Shown here piece by piece: positions 50,776-60,328 of a DNA stretch of 64,000 bases. Both the position numbers and the translations under genes were made by a program. Source of the stretch: an uncultured Oscillospiraceae bacterium (GTDB lineage: Bacteria > Bacillota > Clostridia > Oscillospirales > Oscillospiraceae); the NCBI GenBank assembly GCA_934572335.1, contig CAKTKU010000008.1:1-64000 (forward strand), read 5' to 3'. Below the pieces are notes generated by a model that was not told where the DNA came from, ran no database searches, and saw only the letters and a list, made by a program, of their open reading frames with translations. Within the stretch, counting starts at the first letter, position 1. Every line of letters starts with the position of its first letter.

Positions 50776-52005
50776 TTATATTGAGTTTCCAGCGACAAAG
50801 CCCGTCGCCCATGCGATCTGCAAATTGAATCCGCCCGTGTAGCCGTCCACGTCGAGCACTTCCCCGGCAAAATACAGCCCGGAGACAAGCTTGGACTCCA
50901 TCGTGCGCGGGTTTATCTCCTTCGTGCACACGCCGCCGGCGGTAACGATCGACTCATTAATGGGGCACGTACCGCTCACACGGACGGGGAACGCTTTGAA
51001 AAGGTGCAGAAGACGCGCCCTCTGCTCGCGCGTGATGCTGTTGACCTTCTCGTCCTCAGGTATGCCCGAAAGGCGCACGAGCACGGGAATCATCTTGAAC
51101 CCCGCGAGGTCGCCCAGCGCATTCTTGAACTCGCGGTTTGAATACTTTTCAAAGTCGCGCAGCAGCCGTGCGTCCAGCTTCTTCTCGTCCAGTGCGGGCT
51201 TGAGGTCTATCTCCAGCCGGTACTCCGCCTCGCCGAAGCGGCGCATACGCGAGCTTGCCGACAGCACGAGCGGTCCCGACACGCCAAAGTGCGTGAAGAG
51301 CATTTCGCCCTGCTCCCTGAATATGAGCTTATTATCCTCAAGCACCGACAGCGCCACATTTTTCAGCGAGAAGCCCTGCATCTCCGCGCAGTATTCATCC
51401 GGGCTTTCAAGCGGGACGAGCGCAGGTCGAAGCGCGCTCACGCTATGTCCTGCCGCGCGGGCAAAATCATAGCCGTCGCCCGTCGAGCCGGTGAGCGGGT
51501 ACGAAAGCCCGCCCGTGCACACGCACGCCGCGCGGCACGCGATCAGCCCTGCCTCCGTCGTCACTCCCGTAACAGCGCCGTTTTCGATATGCACGCGCTT
51601 CGCCTTAGTATGTACGACGCGCACACCGGCGCGCTCGCAGAGCTTCGCCATCGTCCCGGCAACATCGTTGGCGTTGTCGGAGACGGGGAAAACACGGTTG
51701 CCGCGCTCCGTCTTGACGGGCACGCCGTGCTCCTCAAAAAAGGACATGACCGCCTCCGGCGGCATGCGGTTGACCGCGCTGTAAAGGAAGCGCCCGTCGC
51801 CGGGGATATTGCGCATGAACTCCTTTACGTCGCAGTTGTTGGTTATATTGCAGCGCCCCTTGCCGGTTATACGCAGCTTGCGCCCAAGCTGGCGGTTCGG
51901 TTCGAGCAGTATCGTGTCCACGCCGCGGCTCGCCGCCGTGTAGGCGCACATCATTCCCGCGGGTCCCCCGCCTATAACAACAAGCTCCGCTCTGTCACAA
52001 ATCAT
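50776..52005 (-). CDS. HI0933/BaiN-family NAD(P)/FAD-dependent oxidoreductase
   Basis: 409-residue flavoprotein. FAD-binding VIGGGPAGMMCAYTAASRG (residues 10-28), the family signature GRKLRITGKGRCNITN (about 40-55), and the C-terminal GLYFAGEVLDVDGYTGGFNLQIAWATG. A member of this family (BaiN) was linked to bile-acid metabolism, but this is the widespread housekeeping-like form, and the substrate is unknown. ATGA overlap with rluB. Confidence 0.92.
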   Translation of the reverse strand: MICDRAELVVIGGGPAGMMCAYTAASRGVDTILLEPNRQLGRKLRITGKGRCNITNNCDVKEFMRNIPGDGRFLYSAVNRMPPEAVMSFFEEHGVPVKTERGNRVFPVSDNANDVAGTMAKLCERAGVRVVHTKAKRVHIENGAVTGVTTEAGLIACRAACVCTGGLSYPLTGSTGDGYDFARAAGHSVSALRPALVPLESPDEYCAEMQGFSLKNVALSVLEDNKLIFREQGEMLFTHFGVSGPLVLSASSRMRRFGEAEYRLEIDLKPALDEKKLDARLLRDFEKYSNREFKNALGDLAGFKMIPVLVRLSGIPEDEKVNSITREQRARLLHLFKAFPVRVSGTCPINESIVTAGGVCTKEINPRTMESKLVSGLYFAGEVLDVDGYTGGFNLQIAWATGFVAGNSI

Positions 52006-52721
52006 TTTTCACATGCTCCATTGTCCATAACGCTCTGTATTTCCTCTTCCGTCAGATGCCGCCACTTGCCGGGCGGAAGGTCACCCAGCTCAAGCCCGCC
52101 CTCGCTGATGCGCATAAGGCGCGTGACCTTCAAGCCGCAGCAGGCGCACATTTTTCTCACCTGCCGGTTGCGTCCCTCGCCGATAGTTATCAGCAGCACC
52201 GCGCCGCCGGGGATGAGCCGTTCTATATCAACGCTCTCCGCGCGCACGATGCAGTCGCCTATATCAAGCTCGCCGCGCAGATACTCCACCGCGAGGCCAA
52301 CGTCCTCGCCCTGCACCCACGTGCGATATGTCTTTTTGAAGTTATGCGACGGGTGCATCAGCGTGTTTGCAAAATCCCCGTCGTCCGTCATTATGAGTAG
52401 CCCCTCGGAGTACATATCCAGTCTTCCGACGGGGTAAACGCGCCCCAAACCGCGCACGAGCTCTGTCACGTCGCGGCGTCCCTTCTCGTCGCTCATCGTC
52501 GTGACATAGCCGCGCGGCTTATTGAGCATTATGTATGTCCGCGCGCCGTGCCGCGGCAATGGCTTGCCGTCGACAAGTATGAGGTCTAGCTCCTCCGCCC
52601 GGTCGCCGAGCGAGGCGACGCGCCCGTTCACCGTGACGCGCCCTGCCGAAATGCACTCCTCCGCCGCGCGGCGGGACATAAGCCCCGCGGTGGATATTAA
52701 TTTTTGCAGCCGTTCTGCCAT
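52002..52721 (-). CDS. rluB: RluB/RsuA-type rRNA pseudouridine synthase
   Basis: 239 residues: S4 domain (2-60, RLQKLISTAGLMSRRAAEECISAGRVTVNG), catalytic GRLDMYSEGLLIMTDDG with the active Asp (about residue 100), and GEGRNRQVRKM near the C-terminus. Isomerises a uridine of 23S or 16S rRNA. Placed between a D,D-carboxypeptidase and the flavoprotein, as in other Clostridia. Confidence 0.94.
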   Translation of the reverse strand: MAERLQKLISTAGLMSRRAAEECISAGRVTVNGRVASLGDRAEELDLILVDGKPLPRHGARTYIMLNKPRGYVTTMSDEKGRRDVTELVRGLGRVYPVGRLDMYSEGLLIMTDDGDFANTLMHPSHNFKKTYRTWVQGEDVGLAVEYLRGELDIGDCIVRAESVDIERLIPGGAVLLITIGEGRNRQVRKMCACCGLKVTRLMRISEGGLELGDLPPGKWRHLTEEEIQSVMDNGACEK

Positions 52722-52770
52722 GTGTTCTCCCTATCGGTGCGCACTGCCGCATCATGCGGCGCGTCTCCCT

Positions 52771-53856
52771 TTATTTTGGCGCCTGTGCGGCGATATCCTC
52801 GCTGTACACAAGATAATACTCCGCGATTTGTTCTCCGTCAACAAAAGCCGTGACGCTGCCGTCTATCTGCCCCGCCGCGACGGGTGCGAATTCAAACCAC
52901 GGCAGCTCCGCCGTCAGCATGATCTCCTTCTCCGGCGGCAGCAGCACGGTCATCTCCGCCTCCGGCACGAGGTACGCCCAGCGCCGCTCACCCGATACGA
53001 CAGGCACGGCAAAGCTCAGTCCGTCCGTTATGCTGCGCCTGGCGCAGTATGAATACGCCCAGTTATAGAGCGCCGCGTGGTCATTCCAGTCGTCCGGCGC
53101 GGCGAGCGTGACGCACACGACGCGCGCCCCGTCCCTCTCGCAGCAGGACACAAGGCAGCGCCCCGCCGCCTCGGTGAAGCCGGTCTTCCCGCCGATGCAG
53201 CCCGGACATGAGCGCAGCAGCCGGTTATGGTTGACGAGCAGCTTGCCGTCCACAGTCGCGCTCGACATACGGTCGATCTCGGCAAAGGTCTGATCCTTCA
53301 TGCAGTATTCCATGAGCCGCGCGAGGTCTCGCGCTGTGGAATAATGCCCGCTGTCGCTGAGCCCGTGCGGATTTGTGAAGTGCGTGTTCGTCATGCCGAG
53401 CTCGCGCGCCTTCTCGTTCATGCGCGCGGCAAAGCGCGCGCAGTCGCCGGAGATGTGGCACGCCAGCACCTGCGCCGCGTCGTTGCCCGACACGAGCAGC
53501 AGCCCCGTCACAAGCTCGCGCACGGTGCGCCGCTCGCCGGGCTTGAGATACATGGACGAGCCTTCGACATTGCACTGCTCGCCTTTTATCTCGATCTGCT
53601 CTTCCAATGGGCAGCTCTCTATCGCGATGATCGCGGTCATGAGCTTTGTCGTGCTCGCCATCGGCAGACGCAGATCCGGGTTCTTTTCATAGAGCACACA
53701 GCCGTTTGTCACAACGACGGCGCTCTTCGCGCTGACGGCGGGCGCAGACTGCGCCTCGGCGTCGCTTCGGCACAGCGCGCACATCACCGCGAGCATGAGC
53801 ACCGCGGCGACCATCGCCCGCGCCGTATTTTTTGTTATCCTAATAATATGCACCAC
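52771..53856 (-). CDS. D-alanyl-D-alanine carboxypeptidase (DacF/DacB-like)
   Basis: 361 residues: signal peptide (about 1-35), serine peptidase S11 domain with SxxK as STTKLMTAI, SGN as VSGNDAA and KTG as GGKTGFTEAAG, then a C-terminal domain. Removes the terminal D-Ala from peptidoglycan stems outside the membrane. Starts at GTG after AAAGGG. Proximity to gerW suggests a sporulation-type enzyme, but spmA and spmB, common neighbours, are missing. No C-terminal amphipathic anchor is evident. Confidence 0.92.
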   Translation of the reverse strand: MVHIIRITKNTARAMVAAVLMLAVMCALCRSDAEAQSAPAVSAKSAVVVTNGCVLYEKNPDLRLPMASTTKLMTAIIAIESCPLEEQIEIKGEQCNVEGSSMYLKPGERRTVRELVTGLLLVSGNDAAQVLACHISGDCARFAARMNEKARELGMTNTHFTNPHGLSDSGHYSTARDLARLMEYCMKDQTFAEIDRMSSATVDGKLLVNHNRLLRSCPGCIGGKTGFTEAAGRCLVSCCERDGARVVCVTLAAPDDWNDHAALYNWAYSYCARRSITDGLSFAVPVVSGERRWAYLVPEAEMTVLLPPEKEIMLTAELPWFEFAPVAAGQIDGSVTAFVDGEQIAEYYLVYSEDIAAQAPK

Positions 53857-53915
53857 CCTTTATGATCTGGGCAGTGCTTATTATTGACAAATAGTGAAGT
53901 TTTATTACTTGCCTG

Positions 53916-54299
53916 TTACTTGTTCTTCTGCTTGTCGATGAAATTGTCAACGCGGTCCATGACCTGCGGGACCATGTCAATGATCCTGTCGACGGTGTTG
54001 CTGGCAGGAGGCGTGACGTTGATCATTCTCACGGTGCCTTCCTTGATAACGAGGAAGCCGATGGGCTCTATCTTCACGCCGGTGGCGTTGCCGCCGCCGT
54101 AGGGGCGGTCGTCGCCCGCCTTCTTGGCGCCGAACTCCACCCCGCCGCCGCCGAAGCCGAGGCTTATCTTCGAGATGGGGACGAGCGTGATGCCGTCAGG
54201 CGTGATTATCGGGTCGCCGACAACGGTGTCTACCTTGAGAACGTTCTTGACGTTGTCCATAGTGGTCTGCATGAGCTGGCTGATAGGGTTGTTATCCAT
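53916..54299 (-). CDS. gerW: GerW/YtfJ-family sporulation protein
   Basis: 127 residues with the full family signature: VDTVVGDPIITPDGITLVPISKISLGFGGGGVEFG (about 24-58), YGGGNATGVKIEPIGFLVI, and ASNTVDRIIDMVPQVMDRV. Needed for spore germination with L-alanine in Bacillus. Overlaps the DUF2953 gene by 8 bases. Confidence 0.94.
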   Translation of the reverse strand: MDNNPISQLMQTTMDNVKNVLKVDTVVGDPIITPDGITLVPISKISLGFGGGGVEFGAKKAGDDRPYGGGNATGVKIEPIGFLVIKEGTVRMINVTPPASNTVDRIIDMVPQVMDRVDNFIDKQKNK

Positions 54300-55041
54300 T
54301 TGAGTCCATCCTTTCCTCTGCCTGTATATTATTGTTTTCTTTAGCTATTTCTATATCAATGACTTTTTCGTCATCAACTTTTTTCTCTTTGCCCGCTTTC
54401 AGCTTTTCGCCGAGCAGGCGGAACTTATTTTTGATGAGTATGCCGAGGGCGCTGTTGACAATGCCAAGCCCCAATCCGAAGAACGCGCCGATACGGATGC
54501 TGAACGCGAGGCCAAAGTCTATCTCCATGTCCTCTTTTGTGAAGTCTATATCCGTGCGCACGTCGCAGTCCTTCACATCAAAGCGCTGCGCGCAGATGGG
54601 CGAGAGCGAGGAGAGCGCGGCATTGACATATCCGAACGTGACCGCGGTGTTGTACGGGTCGTCCCCCGCCGCAGTGTAGTGCAGCAGAAACCGGTCAACC
54701 TTGAACTTTCTGCCGAAGCGTCCGAAGCGTTTGAGCACTTTCTTGACGAGCAAAAGTATCTCGTCCTTATTAAAGCTGAGCTTGAGCTTTTTCTTCGGTT
54801 TCTGCGGCTGCTCGCCCTCCGGCTTTTCCGGTGCGGGCTTCTTTTCCTTCTTTGGCTTTTTCTCTTTTTTTGGGGCGGACTCGTCCTTCTCCGGGCGCGG
54901 GAACAGTTGCAGCAGCACACCGCACACCTTCGCTGAGAGGCTGAACTGTCCCCCCTCATAGGCAATGTCCGCGCCGATGGGGATGAGCATGATGAGCGCG
55001 ATTATCGCGGCAATTATGCCGATAATCTTCAGGGCAAGCAA
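54292..55041 (-). CDS. DUF2953-domain membrane protein
   Basis: 249 residues: N-terminal membrane helix (about 3-22), a Lys/Pro/Glu-rich linker (55-90), and a DUF2953 domain (FKVDRFLLHYTAAGDDPYNTAVTFGYVNAALSSL) followed by a hydrophobic C-terminal segment. The homologue YtfI precedes YtfJ (GerW) in Bacillus, the same order as here. Molecular function unknown. Confidence 0.88.
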   Translation of the reverse strand: MLALKIIGIIAAIIALIMLIPIGADIAYEGGQFSLSAKVCGVLLQLFPRPEKDESAPKKEKKPKKEKKPAPEKPEGEQPQKPKKKLKLSFNKDEILLLVKKVLKRFGRFGRKFKVDRFLLHYTAAGDDPYNTAVTFGYVNAALSSLSPICAQRFDVKDCDVRTDIDFTKEDMEIDFGLAFSIRIGAFFGLGLGIVNSALGILIKNKFRLLGEKLKAGKEKKVDDEKVIDIEIAKENNNIQAEERMDSNG

Positions 55042-55046
55042 TTACA

Positions 55047-55670
55047 TCACTCCTTTGCCGACTCATCGGCAATATCGTTAAGGCTTATTTGCTGCGGGTC
55101 TTTGTTTTGAAGCTCGTCTATCGCGTTCTGAAGCTTTTCTATGCCCTCGCCGCTCGTCATGTCCGGCAGGGGCGGAAGCTGTGAAAGCTCGCTGATTCCC
55201 ATGGTGCGCAGGAAAACGTCCGTCGTCCTGAACAGCGCGGGACGCCCCGGCGCGTCGAGCTTTCCGCAGGGCTCTATAAGCCCGCGCTGCTGCAGCACGC
55301 TCACGGTGTATGAACTGTCCACGCCGCGCACCTGGTCGATATACGCCCTTGTAACTGGCTGAAAATACGCCACGACCGCAAGCGCCTCAAGCGCGGACTG
55401 GCTGAGCTTGGGCGGGGTGCGCTGCTCGAGCGTTTTTGTGATATACGGCGCGTACTCCGGCGCGGAGCACATCTGGAGCTTATCGTCGAGCCGGAGGATG
55501 CGCATGCCGCGTCCCTCGCGCTCGTATTTTCCGGCAAGCTCGGCGGCGGCGTAGTCTATCTCGCCCTCTGTCGCCTCAAGTATCAGCGACAGGCGCGCCA
55601 CAGGCACGCTCTCCCCCGCCGCAAAAAGTATAGCCTCAATAGCAGAAGAAATTTCAAACATATTACTCAA
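55047..55670 (-). CDS. scpB: Segregation and condensation protein B
   Basis: 207 residues, two winged-helix domains. Family signatures AIEAILFAAGESVPVARLS, PKLSQSALEALAVVAYFQPVTRAYIDQVRGVDS and RPALFRTTDVFLRTMGISELSQLP. Binds ScpA and SMC in the chromosome condensin. Overlaps scpA by 8 bases. Confidence 0.96.
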   Translation of the reverse strand: MSNMFEISSAIEAILFAAGESVPVARLSLILEATEGEIDYAAAELAGKYEREGRGMRILRLDDKLQMCSAPEYAPYITKTLEQRTPPKLSQSALEALAVVAYFQPVTRAYIDQVRGVDSSYTVSVLQQRGLIEPCGKLDAPGRPALFRTTDVFLRTMGISELSQLPPLPDMTSGEGIEKLQNAIDELQNKDPQQISLNDIADESAKE

Positions 55671-56445
55671 TTATCTTTTCAATTATTTCATCAACGTCCC
55701 CGCCGGTAAAGCTCAGCTCATAGTCGCCGTCCTGCCTCGTGACGGACACGCTGCCCATGCTGCAAAGCTCCAGAACCGACACGAACGCCGCGACGACCTC
55801 CGACCGCGTCCGGCAGGTCTTATAAAGCTCATTGAGCGTGACATCGCCCGCGCGCAGGAGGTCGAGTATCTGGCGGCTCTTGTCCTTGACGCTGTATATG
55901 ATCCTGTGCGGTATGGCACCGGCGAGCAGCTCCGTCTCCGGGGCCTTGACGCCGCGCGAGTATATCGCGTGCAGCGCGCGCAGAAGATCGGCGGGTTCAT
56001 GCTTATATGTGTACTCATTCGATGGCTTAGGCAGCGGTTCCGGCATTTTCGCGTAATACAGCATACCAAGCTCCGACGCTTTTTTCAGCTCCGGCACTAT
56101 CTTCTGCACCGCGGCAAGCGCGTCGCGCGCCTTGAGCTGTTCCAGCGACGCGATGAGCACTTCAAGCTCCGACACCTCTTCCTCGGTCGTGAGAAGCGTT
56201 CTCGTCTTTATATACAGCAGATGCGCCGCCATCTGGATGAACTCGCTCGCAATCTCAAGATCCATGCTCTCCATTTCCGCCAGATAGGCAAGATACTGGT
56301 CGAGTATGTCGGCGATCCTGATGTCGCGTATCTCGATTTTGTTTTTGGAGAGGAGCATCAGAATAAGGCTGAGCGGACCCTCGAAGTCCTGAAGCTCGTC
56401 CTTTTCCCTAACAATGCCCTCAAGATGAAAGCTGGGATTTTCCAT
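55663..56445 (-). CDS. scpA: Segregation and condensation protein A
   Basis: 260-residue kleisin: FHLEGIVREKDELQDFEGPLSLILMLLSKNKIEIRDI at the N-terminus (SMC-neck binding), YLVYIKTRTLL-type helix, and a C-terminal winged helix (TRSEVVAAFVSVLELCSMGSV). Start at 56445: the frame continues 62 codons upstream into the site-2 protease gene, without similarity to ScpA. Confidence 0.95.
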   Translation of the reverse strand: MENPSFHLEGIVREKDELQDFEGPLSLILMLLSKNKIEIRDIRIADILDQYLAYLAEMESMDLEIASEFIQMAAHLLYIKTRTLLTTEEEVSELEVLIASLEQLKARDALAAVQKIVPELKKASELGMLYYAKMPEPLPKPSNEYTYKHEPADLLRALHAIYSRGVKAPETELLAGAIPHRIIYSVKDKSRQILDLLRAGDVTLNELYKTCRTRSEVVAAFVSVLELCSMGSVSVTRQDGDYELSFTGGDVDEIIEKIIE

Positions 56446-56452
56446 TAAACGC

Positions 56453-57166
56453 TCACTTATAGAATAAATAATACACAAGGTCGCACCCGCCCTGCGCAAT
56501 GGGCAGCAGCGCGGAAAACGCCCAGTCGATCGCGGCGGACAGAGGTCTGCCGAGCACGCCCGTGGCGACGAGCGCAAACATGATGATCGAGCCGTACTTC
56601 TCATAGCGCATGAGCTTATAGTACCGCTCATCGCTCATGACCGAGAAGAGAACCTTCGACCCGTCAAGCGGCGAGATGGGGATAAGATTGAATATCGCAA
56701 GTCCAAGGCTGATGTACGCCGTGAGCTGGAGCATCGTGAGAAAATAGCTACCGACGTCGGAGCGCCCAAGCGGGATATAAGCCACTCCATAGAAAAACAT
56801 GAACACCACGGCAATGACAATATTGCTCACAGGTCCCGCAAGGGCGGTCAATGCCATGCCGCGCTTGGGGTTTTTGAACTTGAACATGTTCACCGGCACG
56901 GGCTTCGCCCAGCCGACATGGAACACCAGCATTATCAAAAGCCCCATGGGGTCCAGATGTTTGATGGGGTTGAGCGTGAGACGTCCGGCGCGCTTTGCCG
57001 TGTCGTCGCCAAGCTTGTAGGCGACGAGCCCGTGACTGAGCTCATGGAGCGTGATGCACACCAGCGACGGGATAAGCCCGAGCAGGATGCTCAGCACGTA
57101 TGTGAAATCCAGCCCGTCCCATATTGATTTGATTCCGCTAATAAAACTCACCCCGGGATCATGCAC
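56453..57166 (-). CDS. Site-2 protease (M50) family membrane metalloprotease
   Basis: About 237 residues with five to six membrane helices. Zinc site HELSHG (in ITLHELSHGLVAYKLGD), third ligand motif NLIPISPLDGSK, and AGPVSN. Intramembrane protease family, regularly next to scpA in Firmicutes. Start uncertain: the longest frame opens at 57232 but a good promoter (57198-57226) lies inside it, so GTG at 57166, with AAAGG 5 bases upstream, is preferred. Substrate unknown. Confidence 0.88.
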   Translation of the reverse strand: MHDPGVSFISGIKSIWDGLDFTYVLSILLGLIPSLVCITLHELSHGLVAYKLGDDTAKRAGRLTLNPIKHLDPMGLLIMLVFHVGWAKPVPVNMFKFKNPKRGMALTALAGPVSNIVIAVVFMFFYGVAYIPLGRSDVGSYFLTMLQLTAYISLGLAIFNLIPISPLDGSKVLFSVMSDERYYKLMRYEKYGSIIMFALVATGVLGRPLSAAIDWAFSALLPIAQGGCDLVYYLFYK

Positions 57167-57197
57167 ACGCGCCTTTGCGCGTATACTAACTTTAGTT

Positions 57198-57226
57198 ATT
57201 TTATCAAATTCTATCACAAAATACAA
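57198..57226 (-). promoter_or_regulatory. Promoter of the site-2 protease-scpAB unit
   Basis: Minus strand: TTGTAT, 17-bp spacer, TAAAAT. Its -35 starts one base after the upstream terminator stem. Confidence 0.6.
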
Positions 57227-57255
57227 GAGCAAGGCAATATAAACTTGCCTTGCTC
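57227..57255 (-). terminator. Terminator of the tig-clp-lon-engB region
   Basis: 11-bp perfect stem (57227-57237 with 57245-57255), 7-base loop; TTGTATTTTG follows on the minus strand. Lies 21 bases after the engB stop. Confidence 0.8.
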
Positions 57256-57276
57256 CGCATTTTTTATTATATCAAC

Positions 57277-57864
57277 TTATATCAGCTTTGTCAGCTCGCT
57301 CATCAGATCGTCGCGTCCCTGCCCTTTTTCGGCGGAAAACGGGATGATGCGCACATCGTCCGGCAGCTCAAGCGTCGCGCGTATCAGCGCAAGATTCGGC
57401 TCGATCTCGCTCTTTTTGAGCTTGTCGAGCTTGTTTGCGACAACAACGAGCGGACAGCCGGAGTCCTTGAACCATTGCGCCATGGTGATGTCGTCCGCCG
57501 TGGGCTTGTGGCGGGAGTCAACGATCATCACGCCGAGGCGGAAAAGCCCGGAGGCAAAGAAGTCCTCCATCAGCCGCCCCCAGCGCTCGCGCTCACTGCG
57601 CGAGACCTTTGCGTAGCCGTAGCCCGGCAGGTCGACAAGATAGAGCTTGCCGTCGATGAGAAAATAATTCACATGGATGGTCTTGCCCGGCTCAGAGCCG
57701 ACGCGCGCAAAGTTCCTGCGGTTGAGAAGCCGGTTTATCACTGACGACTTGCCGACGTTGGATTTCCCGGCAAAGGCGACGCACGGCACGGAGCTTTGGA
57801 TAAACTGCTCCCTCGACGCGGCGGACTTTATAAACTCTGTCTTATTAACATTCAGAGCTGCCAT
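57277..57864 (-). CDS. engB: Ribosome biogenesis GTPase EngB/YsxC
   Basis: 195 residues: G1 GKSNVGKSS (about 33-41), G2 GKTIHVNYF, G3 DLPGYG, G4 NKLDKLKK. GTPase for 50S subunit assembly. Lies 25 bases after lon, the order of Bacillus subtilis lonA-ysxC. Confidence 0.97.
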   Translation of the reverse strand: MAALNVNKTEFIKSAASREQFIQSSVPCVAFAGKSNVGKSSVINRLLNRRNFARVGSEPGKTIHVNYFLIDGKLYLVDLPGYGYAKVSRSERERWGRLMEDFFASGLFRLGVMIVDSRHKPTADDITMAQWFKDSGCPLVVVANKLDKLKKSEIEPNLALIRATLELPDDVRIIPFSAEKGQGRDDLMSELTKLI

Positions 57865-57889
57865 GTATGTCTCCTTTCTGCCTGAAATA

Positions 57890-60292
57890 TCACTGTCTCA
57901 CCTTGTGCGCGTCCGCCGTCTTGCCAAGCATACCGGCAGCGGCCATGTGCGCCTCGCCCTTTTCGGGGACAAGCGCGGCGGCGAGCGCCTCGTCGGCATA
58001 GCTGACGGGAATGAAGCTTATCTGCGCGCGCACCTTCTGGTCTATCTCCTCCAGGTCGGAAACATTCTCCGCCGGGATTATGACGGTCTTTATGCCGGAG
58101 CGCAGCGCCGCCATCGTCTTTTCGCGCAGTCCGCCTATCGGCAGCACGCGCCCGCGCAGTGTGATCTCTCCCGTCATTGCCACATCGTGCCGCACCGGGC
58201 GGCCGGTCAGCGCGGAGACGAGCGCCACGCAGGTCGTCACACCGGCGGACGGACCGTCCTTCGGCACCGCGCCCTCCGGGTAGTGGATATGTATGTCCCT
58301 GTTCTTATAGAACTCCGGGTCAATGCCGAGCTTCACGGCGCGGCTGCGGATAAAGCTGACCGCCGCCTTTGCCGACTCCTTCATCACATCACCCAGATTG
58401 CCGGTAAGCTCCAGCCTGCCGCTGCCCTCGGTGACAAGCGCTTCAACATCAAGCGTTTCGCCGCCGACGGAGGTATACGCCAGCCCGTGCACGAGTCCGA
58501 CCTCATCATAAAAGCGGAAGGGTTCGGGTTTGAACTTTATCGGTCCAAGAATATCCTCAAGCTTACCCGCCTTGAGCGTAAGGCTCTTATACTTTCCCTC
58601 GGCGATCCCGCCCGCGGCCTTGCGGCATACGGCGGCAAGCTCGCGCTCAAGAAGTCTCACGCCGGATTCGCGCGTATACCCGGAGATGATCTCGCGCAGT
58701 GCCGTGTCGTCCGCCTTGAGCTGGCTCGCTTTCAAGCCGTGCTTTTTGCGCTGCTTGGGCAGAAGATGGCACTTTGCGATCTCCACCTTCTCCTCGTCAG
58801 TATAGCTGTGCAGCTCTATGACCTCCATACGGTCGAGCAGCGCGCGGGGTATCGTATCTGTGGTGTTCGCCGTGGTGATGAAGAACACACCAGAAAGGTC
58901 TATCGGTATCTCAAGGAAATTATCGCGGAATGTGCTGTTCTGCTCGCCGTCGAGCGCTTCCAGCAGAGCCGCGGACGGATCGCCGCGGTAGTCGGAGCCG
59001 AGCTTGTCGATCTCGTCGAGCACCATGAGCGGGTTCATGCTGCCGCTCTGGATAATACCGCTGACAATGCGCCCCGGCATCGAGCCGATATATGTCTTGC
59101 GATGGCCGCGTATCTCGGCCTCATCATGCACGCCGCCGAGCGACACGCGGCAGAGCTTGCGGTTTGTGGCGCGGGCAATGCTCATGGCTATGCTGGTCTT
59201 GCCCGTTCCCGGAGGACCGACAAGGCACAAAAGCCCACCCTTCATCTCCGGGGAGAGCTGCTTGACCGCAAGGTATTCAAGCACGCGCCCCTTGACCTTG
59301 TCCAGGCCGTAATGCTCATCGTCCAGCAGCTTGCGCGCCTTCGCGATGTCGACGGTCTCCTTCGTGGTTTTTCCCCAAGGTATCTCAAGGCACACGTCCA
59401 GATACCCGCGCAGCACCGCCGCCTCGGATGAGCCGAACGGCTGCTTTGTGAGCCGTCCAAGCTCCTTGAGGAGCTTTTCACGCACATCGTCCGCCACAGG
59501 GAGCGCATTTATCTTCGTGCGGTAATCGTCGATATCGTCGACCTGCCCGTCCTCGCCGAGCTCCGCCTGTATGACCTTCAGCTCTTCGCGCAGGTAATAT
59601 TCACGCTGGTTCTGGTTTATCGCTTCCTGCGCCGCGTCGTTTATCTCTTTTTCAAGAGTGATGATATTCAGTTCATTATTTAGCAGCTTGACAAGCAGCG
59701 TGAGACGCCGGCAGGGATAAAGCTCCTCCAGCAGTGCCTGCTTATCCTCAATGCTGAAACGGACATTCTGCGCGATGTAATTTGAGAAATACTCCGGTGT
59801 GGGATTTGCGAGAAGATTGAGCAGCTGCTCGTTTATCATGTCGGGGTTGAGCTGCACGTACTCCTCAAAGAGGGAGAGGCAGTTGCGCAGAAGCGCTTCC
59901 TTGCGCGCCGCGCTCACGCGCTCGGGCTTATCCGCAAGCTCGCGCACCTCGGCGGTATAGCACTTGCCCGTGGTGTCGATATCTATCGCCTCTGCGCGGT
60001 ACAGACCCTCCACAAGTACGCGCGTCACGCCTCCGCGCGGCTGGTGGAGCTGCTGGCGCACGCGGCACACGATGCCGATGTGGTATATATCGCTCTCGTC
60101 CGGCGCGTCGGCAACAGGGTCTTTCTGCGCAGCGAGGAAGATGAGCTGATCCGTGCTCACCGCCTCGTTGAGCGCCGCGACGGATATACTGCGCTCCACA
60201 TCGAATGTGAGCAGCATTCCCGGGAAAACGCTCAGCCCGCGCAGCGCAAGCAGAGGCATATTTTTAACATCGTATAATATTTCGCTGTTCAT
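57890..60292 (-). CDS. lon: ATP-dependent protease Lon
   Basis: 800 residues: N-terminal substrate domain (about 10-200), coiled coil, AAA+ domain with GPPGTGKTSIA (about 355) and Walker B ending NPLMVLDEIDK, and protease domain with catalytic Ser in KDGPSAGVTTC and Lys in GGLREKTMAA. Full length. The ribosome site AAAGGAG is preceded by CCTCCT, so it can fold into a small hairpin. Confidence 0.97.
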   Translation of the reverse strand: MNSEILYDVKNMPLLALRGLSVFPGMLLTFDVERSISVAALNEAVSTDQLIFLAAQKDPVADAPDESDIYHIGIVCRVRQQLHQPRGGVTRVLVEGLYRAEAIDIDTTGKCYTAEVRELADKPERVSAARKEALLRNCLSLFEEYVQLNPDMINEQLLNLLANPTPEYFSNYIAQNVRFSIEDKQALLEELYPCRRLTLLVKLLNNELNIITLEKEINDAAQEAINQNQREYYLREELKVIQAELGEDGQVDDIDDYRTKINALPVADDVREKLLKELGRLTKQPFGSSEAAVLRGYLDVCLEIPWGKTTKETVDIAKARKLLDDEHYGLDKVKGRVLEYLAVKQLSPEMKGGLLCLVGPPGTGKTSIAMSIARATNRKLCRVSLGGVHDEAEIRGHRKTYIGSMPGRIVSGIIQSGSMNPLMVLDEIDKLGSDYRGDPSAALLEALDGEQNSTFRDNFLEIPIDLSGVFFITTANTTDTIPRALLDRMEVIELHSYTDEEKVEIAKCHLLPKQRKKHGLKASQLKADDTALREIISGYTRESGVRLLERELAAVCRKAAGGIAEGKYKSLTLKAGKLEDILGPIKFKPEPFRFYDEVGLVHGLAYTSVGGETLDVEALVTEGSGRLELTGNLGDVMKESAKAAVSFIRSRAVKLGIDPEFYKNRDIHIHYPEGAVPKDGPSAGVTTCVALVSALTGRPVRHDVAMTGEITLRGRVLPIGGLREKTMAALRSGIKTVIIPAENVSDLEEIDQKVRAQISFIPVSYADEALAAALVPEKGEAHMAAAGMLGKTADAHKVRQ

Positions 60293-60328
60293 ACTGTTTT
60301 CTCCTTTCAGGAGGATGGAAATGCGCGG

